Below are positions 22,738 to 31,444 of a DNA stretch of 37,309 nt, piece by piece. Numbering within the stretch: the stretch's first letter is position 1; the number at the start of each line of letters is the position of its first letter. The DNA comes from an uncultured Eubacterium sp. (lineage in GTDB: Bacteria; Bacillota; Clostridia; Lachnospirales; Lachnospiraceae), in contig CAJOPA010000030.1 of the NCBI GenBank assembly GCA_905236235.1, positions 1 to 37,309 of the forward strand, written 5' to 3'. The position numbers and the translations under genes are program-made. The notes under the pieces are model-generated. The model did not search any database. It saw only the letters and a list, made by a program, of their open reading frames with translations, and was not told where the DNA came from.

Positions 22738-24117
22738 TTACTGCAGCATCTGCAAAGTCTGCTGGGGCACCTGGTTGGCCTGCGCCAATACGCTGGTACC
22801 TGCCTGCGTCAGCACCTGCAGGTTGGTATAGGTCGACATCTCCTCTGCCATATCCACATCCGTCAGACGGGAAAGTGCGGACGTCATATCTTCGATCGTC
22901 TCCTCGAGGCTGTTAAAGGTATAATCCAGACGGTTCTCATACGCACCGATCTCCGAACGCACATAGCTGAGCTTGGTGATGGCGTCATCCAGTTTTCCGA
23001 TCGCCTTGGTGATCCCGATCTCGTTTAAGAGATTCAGATGATCAACGCCGAGACTCTCTGCGCCCATGTCCGGAATCTTCACGTCGATCGTCTGTCCCTT
23101 GTTGGCACCGACCTGAAGCGTCATCGTGCCGATTCCCGTCACATTGATGTTTACCTGGTCTCCTGCAGCCACGTCCGTCGCCTTGGCAATGATCTCAAAG
23201 CCGCCCTTGTCCGTCATCTTGATCACGTTTCCCTCGCCTACGATGGTGGCCGTGTCTCTAAAACCATTCACCGCATGTGCGCGAATATCCGTACCGGCCG
23301 CCGTGATCTCACCCAGTGAAAGTCCGAGGTAAGTAGCCAGATCGCCGTCACACACGATGGAAACCGTATTATCTGCGCCGGGCTCATCCGCCGTAAAGAC
23401 GTAATGTCCGCCTTCCACCGTCACATCGGTTCCGCCGCTTTCCGCAGCTTCGCGGATCTTCATGTAGATCGCTGCCTGGCTGTCGGTTTCTACAACCGCC
23501 ACAGAAATCCCGTTAATGGTAATATTGCCAGTCACACCTTGATTGGGCGTATTGTCTGTTTCGTTTACTGACCCGGTACCGTTAATGGTTGCACTGGTGG
23601 CCGGGGCATCGATTTCGATCACATAATCTCCCGCTGCCACATGGGAGGTGACATCCGTTACGCGCACGCCGGCATGATCGGTGTATACCTTTGTATCCAT
23701 GCTGCCGTCAAAAATCGTCGTGCCGTTAAATTCCGTATCCTTGGAAATACGATCGATCTCTTCCGCAAGTGCGTCGATCTCCTGCTGGATGGACTCACGA
23801 TCCGAAAGAGAATTGGTACCGTTGGCTGCCTGGATGGCAAGCTCTCGCATACGCTGTAGCATACTTGCCACTTCGTTTAATGCGCCGTCTGCGGTCTGCA
23901 AAAGAGAAGTGCCGTCCTGGCTGTTGTCCGATGCCTGATTGAGGCCGTCGATCTGTGCATTCATGTTGATGGACATCGCCATCCCCGACGGCGAATCCTT
24001 TGCGGAATTAAGTTTTAATCCGGAGGAAAGTCGCTCTAAGGATGTGGTTAATCTGTCCTCGTTGATCATCAAATTGTCATTGGCTACGATCGCGGATAAG
24101 TTATGATTGATTTTCAT
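22738..24117 (-). CDS. Flagellin, flagellar filament subunit
   Basis: Structural filament protein of 459 residues. The N-terminal D0/D1 region (about 1-140) reads MKINHNLSAIVANDNL, then LERLSSGLKLNSAKDSPSG and RMRELAIQAANGTNS. A variable middle (about 145-345) includes a flagellin_IN-like unit (INGISVAVVETDSQAAIYMK). The C-terminal D1/D0 region has VRSEIGAYENRLDYTFNSL, DVDMAEEMSTYT and ends LAQANQVPQQTLQMLQ, the export and assembly tail. The ATG is preceded by GAGAGG and by a sigma-D promoter. It is followed by fliS. Being a single complete flagellin gene here does not exclude others elsewhere. Confidence 0.96.
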   Translation of the reverse strand: MKINHNLSAIVANDNLMINEDRLTTSLERLSSGLKLNSAKDSPSGMAMSINMNAQIDGLNQASDNSQDGTSLLQTADGALNEVASMLQRMRELAIQAANGTNSLSDRESIQQEIDALAEEIDRISKDTEFNGTTIFDGSMDTKVYTDHAGVRVTDVTSHVAAGDYVIEIDAPATSATINGTGSVNETDNTPNQGVTGNITINGISVAVVETDSQAAIYMKIREAAESGGTDVTVEGGHYVFTADEPGADNTVSIVCDGDLATYLGLSLGEITAAGTDIRAHAVNGFRDTATIVGEGNVIKMTDKGGFEIIAKATDVAAGDQVNINVTGIGTMTLQVGANKGQTIDVKIPDMGAESLGVDHLNLLNEIGITKAIGKLDDAITKLSYVRSEIGAYENRLDYTFNSLEETIEDMTSALSRLTDVDMAEEMSTYTNLQVLTQAGTSVLAQANQVPQQTLQMLQ

Positions 24118-24156
24118 GAAGGATACCTCTCTTTCTACGCAACAACTCTAATGTAT

Positions 24157-24183
24157 ATATCGGCACCATCCATGGTTTTCTTA
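24157..24183 (-). promoter_or_regulatory. Sigma-D (sigma-28) promoter of flagellin
   Basis: On the minus strand TAAG (24180-24183), a 15-bp spacer, then GCCGATAT (24157-24164). The sigma-D consensus is TAAA-N15-GCCGATAT, so the -10 is perfect, the spacing exact and the -35 one base off. It lies 40 bp upstream of the flagellin ATG, showing late-class flagellar control. Confidence 0.9.
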
Positions 24184-24211
24184 GGGATTTTTTCCTTTTT
24201 TCCCCGATATT

Positions 24212-27200
24212 TTACTGATTTCTTCCCGTACGGATCACGCTTGCGATAAAGGCTTTGGCCATGGCATACAGACTTGACGTCTGTGCCCGATACGCCTCCG
24301 ATGACGGATCTGTCTCAGCGCTGCCACGACCGCCCACGGTCTCAAACTGTGTCAGATCCAGCTCCGGCTCCTGTGCCACGTGGATCTCCGCCTGCTTTTC
24401 CTCGGTGGAGATTTCAGCCGTAAGAGTTCGGGCTATGCTTTCCAGGAAATCTGCCGCCTGCGGATCGCTCCCGACGATCAGGCCCTCTACCCGGCTTCCG
24501 AGATCCGACAGCTCCGCTGCGATCCTGCCATAAAGCTCGGTCTCCAAGGTGATCTCTACTTTTCCTTTTTCACGCGTTCCTCGAACGATCTCCAGATGCA
24601 CGGTCGCCGTTTCGTCCTCGACCATCACGGGGATCGCATATTTCTCGCTTCGGGCAAGCGACGTATGCAGCTGCAGTTCATTTTGCATCATGCGCAACTC
24701 GCGCACATCCAGGGACGTCACTTTATCTGCGGGCGGAAGCATGTTGCGAAGCACGTTTTCGGCGATCTCCGCCAGTGCCTCCTGCGCCTCGGCCATCTCC
24801 TTCGGCGAGGACATATCCTCTGCCATGCGCTCAAGGATCGTCTGCTTTGCCGCTGCAAACGTATCTTCTTCCTCGCCAAATGTTATGCCAAACACCTGCT
24901 GATACAGGCGATTTCTTTTTTCAAAATAATCCTGCGCGGCGTAAACCATATTGACGCTGGTCACCACACCGTGATCCGCCAACAGACGCATCACGCTTTC
25001 CTCTGCATCGACGCATTCTGCCATCCTTGCCGTCTGCGCTTCAAGGTAAGCTTCCTTGGCATCGTAGGTTTCCCGCTCGGCCGCCTCCATATAGGCATCA
25101 TACGCATCATAGGACATCTCGTTAAAAAAGCTTTCGCCCTGCGCTGCGCTCTGTCCGTTTTGCTGTAACAGATTCCGGATCATCTCGGGCTCTGCGGATC
25201 TTTGCCTTGCTCCGCCAAATCCGGCTGCAAGCTGGGAAGCGATGGTGCTTCCTTCAAAGCTAACGCTCTCTGTCACGCCAAAGTCATCATCCACATCGGC
25301 GCTGACGCTAGCTCTTTGTCTGGTCTTTACGGAGGTGAGCAGGTTCTTTAACGACAGCTCCGCTCCCTGTTTTACCAGCGCGCCGATCACTGCGCCGTCC
25401 GATTTTTCGATCTGATGGATCAGACGATACATGCCAATGTAGGCTTGTCTGTCCCGGTCCTCAATCCCTTCCGTATGCTCCATCTTCCAAAGGAATTCCG
25501 CATAATCTTCATCATCCGCATAACTGTTTTCTTCGCGGATCTTTTCGATCTCCCCGGTAAGCTTTGTGATCTCCGTCTCGATCGGGTTGATCCCATTTTT
25601 GATCAGATGCATGGTGGTGGCGGGCGTCAGATTTTTCAACAACGCCTGCACCCGGCTGTCTGCCACGCGGATCTCCGCAACGGAATCCCTTGTGATCTCC
25701 GTCTCGTTGTAAGCAAGGATCCGAACGGCACGTTCGTTTTGCGCACTCTTCTCCAGCTGCAGATCTTCGAGGATATCATCCACATTGCGAAACGCCTTCT
25801 GCATGGAATCTCCCAGATCCGCACGCGGCGCCGTCATCATGGTCTCATAGCGACCGGTTGCTTCGGCGTACATGCTCTCGCTTCTGCCTGCCTCCGATAC
25901 CAATGTTTCATATGTACGCGCGGAAGCTTCCATCTGCAACCGCATCGTTTGCGAAGATTCATAAAGAACACGGATGCTGAGCTGTGAGGATATCTGCATT
26001 CCCAGAGTTTCCGCCGGAGCGGATTTTAAATCCTCCACCATCTCGCGGGTCTGCGACATCAGATCAAAGGAGGCATCATCAAACGCCACGCCGTTTTGCT
26101 CAAACATTTCTTTGCAGAACGACTTCTCCGCCTCTTTCAGATCCTCTACGAGCTGTGCCAGCGGTCTCGTCTCGATCGAGATCCCCTGTCGGATCAGGCG
26201 GAAGTTTGCCTGTACGCTCATGGCCAGTCTCGCTTCTTCGAGCTGCCGTCTTGCCGTGATCTGCGTAACTTCCGTGACTTCTATGGAAAGGGACACAGCG
26301 ATTTCTTCATAGACCGCCGTCCGTTTTTCTTCTTCCGTGTTTTCTGCCTTTTTCTTGCTTGACGTCAGGTTTTCTGCGCGTTTCTGCGCCTGCTCCTGCA
26401 GTGTCTTGACGGTGATGGGCTCGGTCTTTTCCACCAGCGCATCGACATCTTCGGGCGTTGCGTTCTGCAATACTTCATAGGCATCTTTCGCGCGTACAAG
26501 CTCCGATTCCTCTGCGATGATGCATCCGTCTTCCGGACGCTTTCCTCTTAACAATGCATCCGTCACACTTGCCGTTGCTTCCTCTTCGGACATGGGAAGG
26601 GAAAGCTCCTGCATCCTCCGCACTCTTGTAAGCGTCTCCGGCGTCAGGGGCAATCCCTGATCCACCATCCAGCATGCCGTCTCCATACTCTGCTCGCCAA
26701 GGTCTCCCGCTTCCTTTACGATCTCCCGGATCTGATCCTCCAGTTCGTCGGACCGATTCGTCCGCCGATTCGTGGCAACCATTGCCTCCGAAGATGCTGC
26801 ATGCTGTGCCTTATATACATTTCCGATGGTCAGGTCCATCTCGTTTTCCATAAGATATTGGATGTGATCATCCGATAACGGGGGCAGTCCCTCTGCCATC
26901 GCGATGGCTTCCGTCCCCTGCTTGAGATTATCCTCGCTTACCGGCAGGTCCTGCGCCTCAAGCGCCGCGGAGAGTCTCGCATACTCCGCGCTCCCGCCCG
27001 CCATTTGCTCCAGCTTTTGCGTAGAGGGCGTATCTCCGAAAATACGGATATCCATCCCCGCTTCCGCAAGCTTCATCTTGATCTGATCCATCACGGTCAC
27101 AATGGCGTGTACATCCGTATCGGCGGGATCGAAGCCTTCCTTCATCATCTCACCGTAGTCCTCTGCCGTCATCGTATTGGAAAGCACTGCCAGCTGGTCC

Positions 27201-27421
27201 TTCATGGACTCCAGATCCACCTGTCCCGCCGCCTGCATGATCTCTTCCAGAGATTTTGCAGACAAAAAAGACCCTTTATCCACATTCGTGGAGCAGACAC
27301 CGTGCGGTGTCACACTAAAGGTCTTTGGAACGTCAACCTCCCCGGTCTCGGCTCCTTTGGCCTGCCCGGGGGTAAACGATGTATGCATCTGCTCAGTTGT
27401 GAGATTTTGTTCAATGCGCAT
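24212..27421 (-). CDS. Large DUF6240-like protein, probably flagellum-associated
   Basis: A 1069-residue, acidic, mostly helical, Met- and Glu-rich protein with no signal peptide or membrane segment. I recognise it, from memory only, as resembling DUF6240, a family seen near flagellar genes in Lachnospiraceae. A degenerate helical motif recurs through it (LPVSEDNLKQ, LPLTPETLTRV, AELSLKNLL, GVVTSVNMVYAA), spaced irregularly. The C-terminal part (about 940-1020: TVHLEIVRG..KGKVEITLETELYGRIAAEL) is beta-alpha and loosely recalls FliK hook-length control C-termini; that is a guess. ATG 27421 with AAAGG upstream gives MRIEQNLTTEQMHTSF; the longer reading adds 27 residues without a better site. 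It lies directly ahead of the flagellin promoter. Confidence 0.8.
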   Translation of the reverse strand: MRIEQNLTTEQMHTSFTPGQAKGAETGEVDVPKTFSVTPHGVCSTNVDKGSFLSAKSLEEIMQAAGQVDLESMKDQLAVLSNTMTAEDYGEMMKEGFDPADTDVHAIVTVMDQIKMKLAEAGMDIRIFGDTPSTQKLEQMAGGSAEYARLSAALEAQDLPVSEDNLKQGTEAIAMAEGLPPLSDDHIQYLMENEMDLTIGNVYKAQHAASSEAMVATNRRTNRSDELEDQIREIVKEAGDLGEQSMETACWMVDQGLPLTPETLTRVRRMQELSLPMSEEEATASVTDALLRGKRPEDGCIIAEESELVRAKDAYEVLQNATPEDVDALVEKTEPITVKTLQEQAQKRAENLTSSKKKAENTEEEKRTAVYEEIAVSLSIEVTEVTQITARRQLEEARLAMSVQANFRLIRQGISIETRPLAQLVEDLKEAEKSFCKEMFEQNGVAFDDASFDLMSQTREMVEDLKSAPAETLGMQISSQLSIRVLYESSQTMRLQMEASARTYETLVSEAGRSESMYAEATGRYETMMTAPRADLGDSMQKAFRNVDDILEDLQLEKSAQNERAVRILAYNETEITRDSVAEIRVADSRVQALLKNLTPATTMHLIKNGINPIETEITKLTGEIEKIREENSYADDEDYAEFLWKMEHTEGIEDRDRQAYIGMYRLIHQIEKSDGAVIGALVKQGAELSLKNLLTSVKTRQRASVSADVDDDFGVTESVSFEGSTIASQLAAGFGGARQRSAEPEMIRNLLQQNGQSAAQGESFFNEMSYDAYDAYMEAAERETYDAKEAYLEAQTARMAECVDAEESVMRLLADHGVVTSVNMVYAAQDYFEKRNRLYQQVFGITFGEEEDTFAAAKQTILERMAEDMSSPKEMAEAQEALAEIAENVLRNMLPPADKVTSLDVRELRMMQNELQLHTSLARSEKYAIPVMVEDETATVHLEIVRGTREKGKVEITLETELYGRIAAELSDLGSRVEGLIVGSDPQAADFLESIARTLTAEISTEEKQAEIHVAQEPELDLTQFETVGGRGSAETDPSSEAYRAQTSSLYAMAKAFIASVIRTGRNQ

Positions 27422-27462
27422 AGGTCTTGCCTTTTGACGAAAATTTGCCCATCCATGTGCGC

Positions 27463-27492
27463 GTCCGAATCCATTCACGTTGTATTTCGGAC
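27463..27492. repeat. Short inverted repeat in the gap before the DUF6240-like gene
   Basis: GTCCGAA (27463-27469) and TTCGGAC (27486-27492) form a perfect 7-bp inverted repeat with a 16-bp centre, in the 93-bp gap between the TPR/P-loop and DUF6240-like genes. It has no T-tract after it on the minus strand, so it is not a standard terminator. No clear promoter was found in this gap. Confidence 0.4.
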
Positions 27493-27514
27493 AAAAAGTC
27501 AAAAAGCATAACCG

Positions 27515-30061
27515 TCAGGCGAAATCTTTCTCCCGAAGAATGACGCGATCCTGGTCGTCAAGCTTGTGCGAGAAGATATTGGAGAGTCTCGGCTTCTCTG
27601 CATTCTTGATGGCGCTATCGATAAATTCCTTGACTTCCGTCAAGGTAGTACCCTCGTTGTGACGTCGGATGTTGCCGATCTTTTTATACAATGCCAGCAC
27701 CGCCATCTCCTCCATGGCATAGCCCAACTCATCCGCATAGGACTTGCCAAAGCTTACCAGCTCGTCATTCGTAAAGATGGGGATCCGGATCTCCTCGGTG
27801 AATTTCTCCGCCAATGCGGGGGAAGCGTCAAGCACCTGGCCCATGCCCTTGCGGGTATCTTCCATGAAGACGACAAGGTCGTCCGTAGGACCGCTCATGG
27901 CCACAGCCAGCTCGTCCATCGTCTCCGGGGACATCTTGCTTGCATGTTCTATGATCAGATATCCACCGCGGATCCTTTCCACGATGTTCTTGATGTTCTT
28001 GTTGTTTAAGGTGTCTCCGGACACACGACCGACCTTTCTGTGGTTATGGTCCTTAGGTTGCAACACCTTGATAAAATTCGTTGCCAGCACAGTCTTACCC
28101 GTCCTGATACCGCCCTCGATCAGAACGTTACCGCTGTTGGATGTGCCGTCCTTTTCGCGGCTGCGCACGCCCTGCAGCACGGCGCAGATCTGCTTCTCCA
28201 TACCGCTGACCGGCACGAAATACGAAAAGATCTCCTTCTCCTCGGGCGTAAGGAATTCCAGGGACAGGGTATCCCATTTATTGGGCTTGTCCTTCTTGGG
28301 TGCCGCCTTCTCCGGGCTCTCCCCGATCTCTCGCAAAAGACCTTCCGCTACGGCGTCCGCGATCGCGTCCTCCCGCTCGTCTTTGACGATCTTGGCAACG
28401 GCATCCTCTACCAGGGTCTCCTCATTGACGTCCTCACTCTCAAAAAGCATCTCCGGCTCGTCCTCACCCTGCAGTTCACTCTCATCCTCCTGCATGCTGA
28501 TCGTTGCATGCATCAAAACTTCATCCGAGATCTCCGCGCTGCGTTCCGGATCTTCTCCGATGACTTCTTCTGCGGGGAACCCGTCTTCCATGCCGGTTTC
28601 AAACGCATTCTCAAACGCTTCCTCAGATGCTTCCTCAGACGCATCCTCGGTCGCTTCCACCGGCATCTGCTCGGACATGGGCGGGAGATTACCCGTATCA
28701 TTGATCCACGTGGGAACATCCAGCTCTGCCGTCTGCGTCAACGGAAGCTCCATCGTATGGGCAATGGGACGCTCCGGCGTCTCAAACTCGCGTGCCTTCT
28801 GGCTGTTTTCCACGATCTGTGCCACGTCCTGCGCAACAGATCCGATGGCATGCCCGCTCGAAAGCGCGTCCATCTCGGCAACGATCGCCTCCACTTCCGC
28901 GAGCTTGTCCATGATGTTACCGGTCTCTGCCAATGCTCTTGCCTTGGCGTTTTCCAGGCGCTTCTGCTTGGCTTCCTCCATGATGTTTTCTACGGCATGC
29001 TGCGTCTTTTCCCAGTCAGCCAAAATATCCGGGATCGACATCTGTCCCGTGATCTGCTTTTCCACCATGGCGTCTTCATCCACGGAGAAGCTCAGCTGTC
29101 CGCCGTTTTCCTCCGCAAGATATTCCGCAAAATCCGAGGTCATGCCCCGGTCGATCTCCTCGTCGGATGCGATATTGTCATACAGATCCGCCGGCTGCTC
29201 GATCTCCTGCAGCATGGGAATCCGGCTGTCCTCCACCATACGATGGATATTGTCCATCGCTGCGGTTACTTCTTCTTTTTCCGTGGCATCCATGATCTGC
29301 TGCATGCTCTTGGCAATCTCCTCCTGCAGATTCATGGTGTTGTATCGGTCAAAATCCGTCCGAATCGTGGGAATCGTGACGTCATTGTGCAGGATCTCTC
29401 CGGAAGCGTGCACATCCGCCGGTCCTACCCGCACGAATCCCTGCTGCCGCATCTTGATCTCTTCGTATAATTTTTTCTGCGAAGAAGTAAGCGGTGTGTA
29501 TAACAACTTTAATTCCAAAGCCTTTTCCACATATTCGCTGTCGCCGAACCAGAGCACGATCTCATCGCACAAAGCCACGCACTCCTCCGTGCGTCCGGAT
29601 TTGTGATACAGCTGTGCCAGCTCGTAGGCCCACTTGGGCTCAAAATCTCTTGCTTTTAACTGCTCCAATACGCCGATCAGTTCCTCGGCGGAAGCGCCTT
29701 TATTCTTGTCCAGGCGATACCGCAGTTCGTAACGCTTGCTGTTACGCGGTGCCACCTCGATATAATCGCGATAGTAATCCTCTGCCTCTTCGAATTTGCC
29801 TTCATCCATCGCAAGTTCCGCAAGGGCATAGATGACCGTCCTGCCCTCCGGGGAACGATCATATGCCATAAGAAGCAACTCCTTGCCTTCCTCAAAACGG
29901 CCGGCCTTGCCCATAACGCTTCCTACAAAACAAAGTGTTGCAGCACTGCGTACGCGCTTCCAGTTGATCTCAGCGATCTCGTCGGCCGCTTCGGCATATT
30001 GATGCTGTTCCGCCAGTTCGCGGATCTTTTGCATCTTGTCCTGGTATTCTACTCTGTCCAT
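27515..30061 (-). CDS. TPR protein with a C-terminal P-loop (AAA-like) domain
   Basis: An 848-residue cytoplasmic protein. The N-terminus (about 1-200) contains several tetratricopeptide-like repeats (AGRFEEGKELLLMAYDRSPEG, EGKFEEAEDYYRDYIEVAP, SGRTEECVALCDEIV). A long acidic, probably disordered middle (about 220-600, with EDASEEASEEAFENAFE) follows. The C-terminal domain (about 615-848) has a Walker A GGIRTGKT (650-657), a Walker-B-like YLIIEHA in which Asp is replaced, and a helical lid, recalling SpoVK/CbbX-type AAA domains. The role is unknown. ATG 30061 starts MDRVEYQDKMQKIREL. It follows the AI-2E-type permease gene by 12 bp and precedes the flagellar genes. Confidence 0.83.
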   Translation of the reverse strand: MDRVEYQDKMQKIRELAEQHQYAEAADEIAEINWKRVRSAATLCFVGSVMGKAGRFEEGKELLLMAYDRSPEGRTVIYALAELAMDEGKFEEAEDYYRDYIEVAPRNSKRYELRYRLDKNKGASAEELIGVLEQLKARDFEPKWAYELAQLYHKSGRTEECVALCDEIVLWFGDSEYVEKALELKLLYTPLTSSQKKLYEEIKMRQQGFVRVGPADVHASGEILHNDVTIPTIRTDFDRYNTMNLQEEIAKSMQQIMDATEKEEVTAAMDNIHRMVEDSRIPMLQEIEQPADLYDNIASDEEIDRGMTSDFAEYLAEENGGQLSFSVDEDAMVEKQITGQMSIPDILADWEKTQHAVENIMEEAKQKRLENAKARALAETGNIMDKLAEVEAIVAEMDALSSGHAIGSVAQDVAQIVENSQKAREFETPERPIAHTMELPLTQTAELDVPTWINDTGNLPPMSEQMPVEATEDASEEASEEAFENAFETGMEDGFPAEEVIGEDPERSAEISDEVLMHATISMQEDESELQGEDEPEMLFESEDVNEETLVEDAVAKIVKDEREDAIADAVAEGLLREIGESPEKAAPKKDKPNKWDTLSLEFLTPEEKEIFSYFVPVSGMEKQICAVLQGVRSREKDGTSNSGNVLIEGGIRTGKTVLATNFIKVLQPKDHNHRKVGRVSGDTLNNKNIKNIVERIRGGYLIIEHASKMSPETMDELAVAMSGPTDDLVVFMEDTRKGMGQVLDASPALAEKFTEEIRIPIFTNDELVSFGKSYADELGYAMEEMAVLALYKKIGNIRRHNEGTTLTEVKEFIDSAIKNAEKPRLSNIFSHKLDDQDRVILREKDFA

Positions 30062-30073
30062 AGATTCACCCCG

Positions 30074-31402
30074 TTATTCCTCTTCTTCCGACACCTTTTT
30101 GCTTTTCGCAGAGGCCTTTTCCTCCGGCGTCACGTAGAACAGTTCTTTGGTATCCTCATCGATCCCGCCGACATCAACATAGCTCGGCAGATCGATGGGT
30201 AGATTTTTCTTCTTTAAATTGGTATTGATCAATTTACGCAAAATATTGTAAATGCTTGCAAACAACGGAACACCGATCAGCATGCCCACAAAACCGAACA
30301 ATCCTCCGAAAAGCAGGATGGCAAATACCACCCAGAAGGAAGACAGCCCCGTGGCGGGTCCCAAAATATGCGGTCCGATGATATTGCCATCGATCTGCTG
30401 CAAGATCAGGATCAAAACCAAAAACAGCAAGCCCTGCAACGGATTGTTGATGATCACCAGAAACGCGCAGGGGATCGCGCCGATAAAGGGACCGAAGAAC
30501 GGTATGATATTGGTGATGCCGATCACCACAGAGATCAACGCGATATACGGGAATTTGAAGATCGTCATCAGAATAAAGGTCAGTACTCCTATGATCAGTG
30601 AATCCACGATCTTACCGACGACAAATCCCGTAAAGATCATATGCGTCTCTTTTGCCGTTTCAAGGATCGCATTGACTGCGCGCGGCTTAAAGAGGAGACA
30701 AACAATCTTTTTCATCTGAGAGACAAATTTTTCTTTATCAAACAATACATAGACCGCCACCACAAATCCGACGATGATATTGATGAGGATCTTTACCACG
30801 CTGAATACGCCGCTTGTCACCTGCAGTGCGATCTCGCCGAGCTTTGCCGTCCAGTCACTGCCCAGAATGGATTGCAGATAGCCGGTAAAGTTTTCCGTAA
30901 TCTGATCGATGTATTGCGCGATGTCCGACTCCTCACCCACGATGCCTTTGAGCCACTCGGAGAAACCAACTGCCTGGGACGGGAGGTTCTTGGACAAAAG
31001 TACGATACTCTCCACGATCTGAGGGATCAATACCCGCAACACGCCCGCAATGACCAAAAGCACAAGCACCAGAGAAATGGTGATGCTGATCATGCGTGTA
31101 ACGCGAACCGCGGTTATCTGCTTCTTGCAAGACTTCTTAAAAAGCGGCAATATTTTTCTGTCGAAAAAATTGACCATGGGAGACGTGGCGTATCCCACCA
31201 CGATACCGATGATGACCGCCTGCAAAGCCGTGCAGACCAGATCAATCTGTTTCTTGATGGCCGGCAGGTTGGAAACGATCAAAAACATCAAAACCGTCAG
31301 AACCGCCACCACCAAGATGGCCAGCATGATCCCCTGGTACGGCTTTAAGATGCGCCCGCGTTCGTTTTTGGTCTCGGTTGCTTTCTCCTGTGTTTCTCCC
31401 AT
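30074..31402 (-). CDS. AI-2E family transporter (permease)
   Basis: Polytopic inner-membrane protein of 442 residues with about eight hydrophobic segments. Family marks are VVGYATSPMVNFF, the soluble domain between the second and third helices, GFVVAVYVLFDKEKF, ITNIIPFFGPFIGAIPCAFLV and the C-terminal LLFGGLFGFVGMLIGVPLFA. Members were named for autoinducer-2 export but include Na+/H+ antiporters and many of unknown substrate, so no substrate is claimed. It follows the hydratase by about 42 bp and precedes the TPR/P-loop gene by 12 bp. The ATG has GAGG upstream, though spacing is long (about 10 nt). Confidence 0.9.
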   Translation of the reverse strand: MGETQEKATETKNERGRILKPYQGIMLAILVVAVLTVLMFLIVSNLPAIKKQIDLVCTALQAVIIGIVVGYATSPMVNFFDRKILPLFKKSCKKQITAVRVTRMISITISLVLVLLVIAGVLRVLIPQIVESIVLLSKNLPSQAVGFSEWLKGIVGEESDIAQYIDQITENFTGYLQSILGSDWTAKLGEIALQVTSGVFSVVKILINIIVGFVVAVYVLFDKEKFVSQMKKIVCLLFKPRAVNAILETAKETHMIFTGFVVGKIVDSLIIGVLTFILMTIFKFPYIALISVVIGITNIIPFFGPFIGAIPCAFLVIINNPLQGLLFLVLILILQQIDGNIIGPHILGPATGLSSFWVVFAILLFGGLFGFVGMLIGVPLFASIYNILRKLINTNLKKKNLPIDLPSYVDVGGIDEDTKELFYVTPEEKASAKSKKVSEEEE

Positions 31403-31444
31403 GTCCCCATATCCTCACATTTTACGCCCCCGAAGCGTATATCT

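Noticed and set aside
27744-29606. Very long plus-strand open frames (620 and 476 codons) opposite the TPR/P-loop gene
   Set aside because: They are Ser/Arg/Leu-rich with no recognisable domain, lack good ribosome binding sites and mirror the strong codon bias of the minus-strand gene, which has clear TPR and Walker A motifs.
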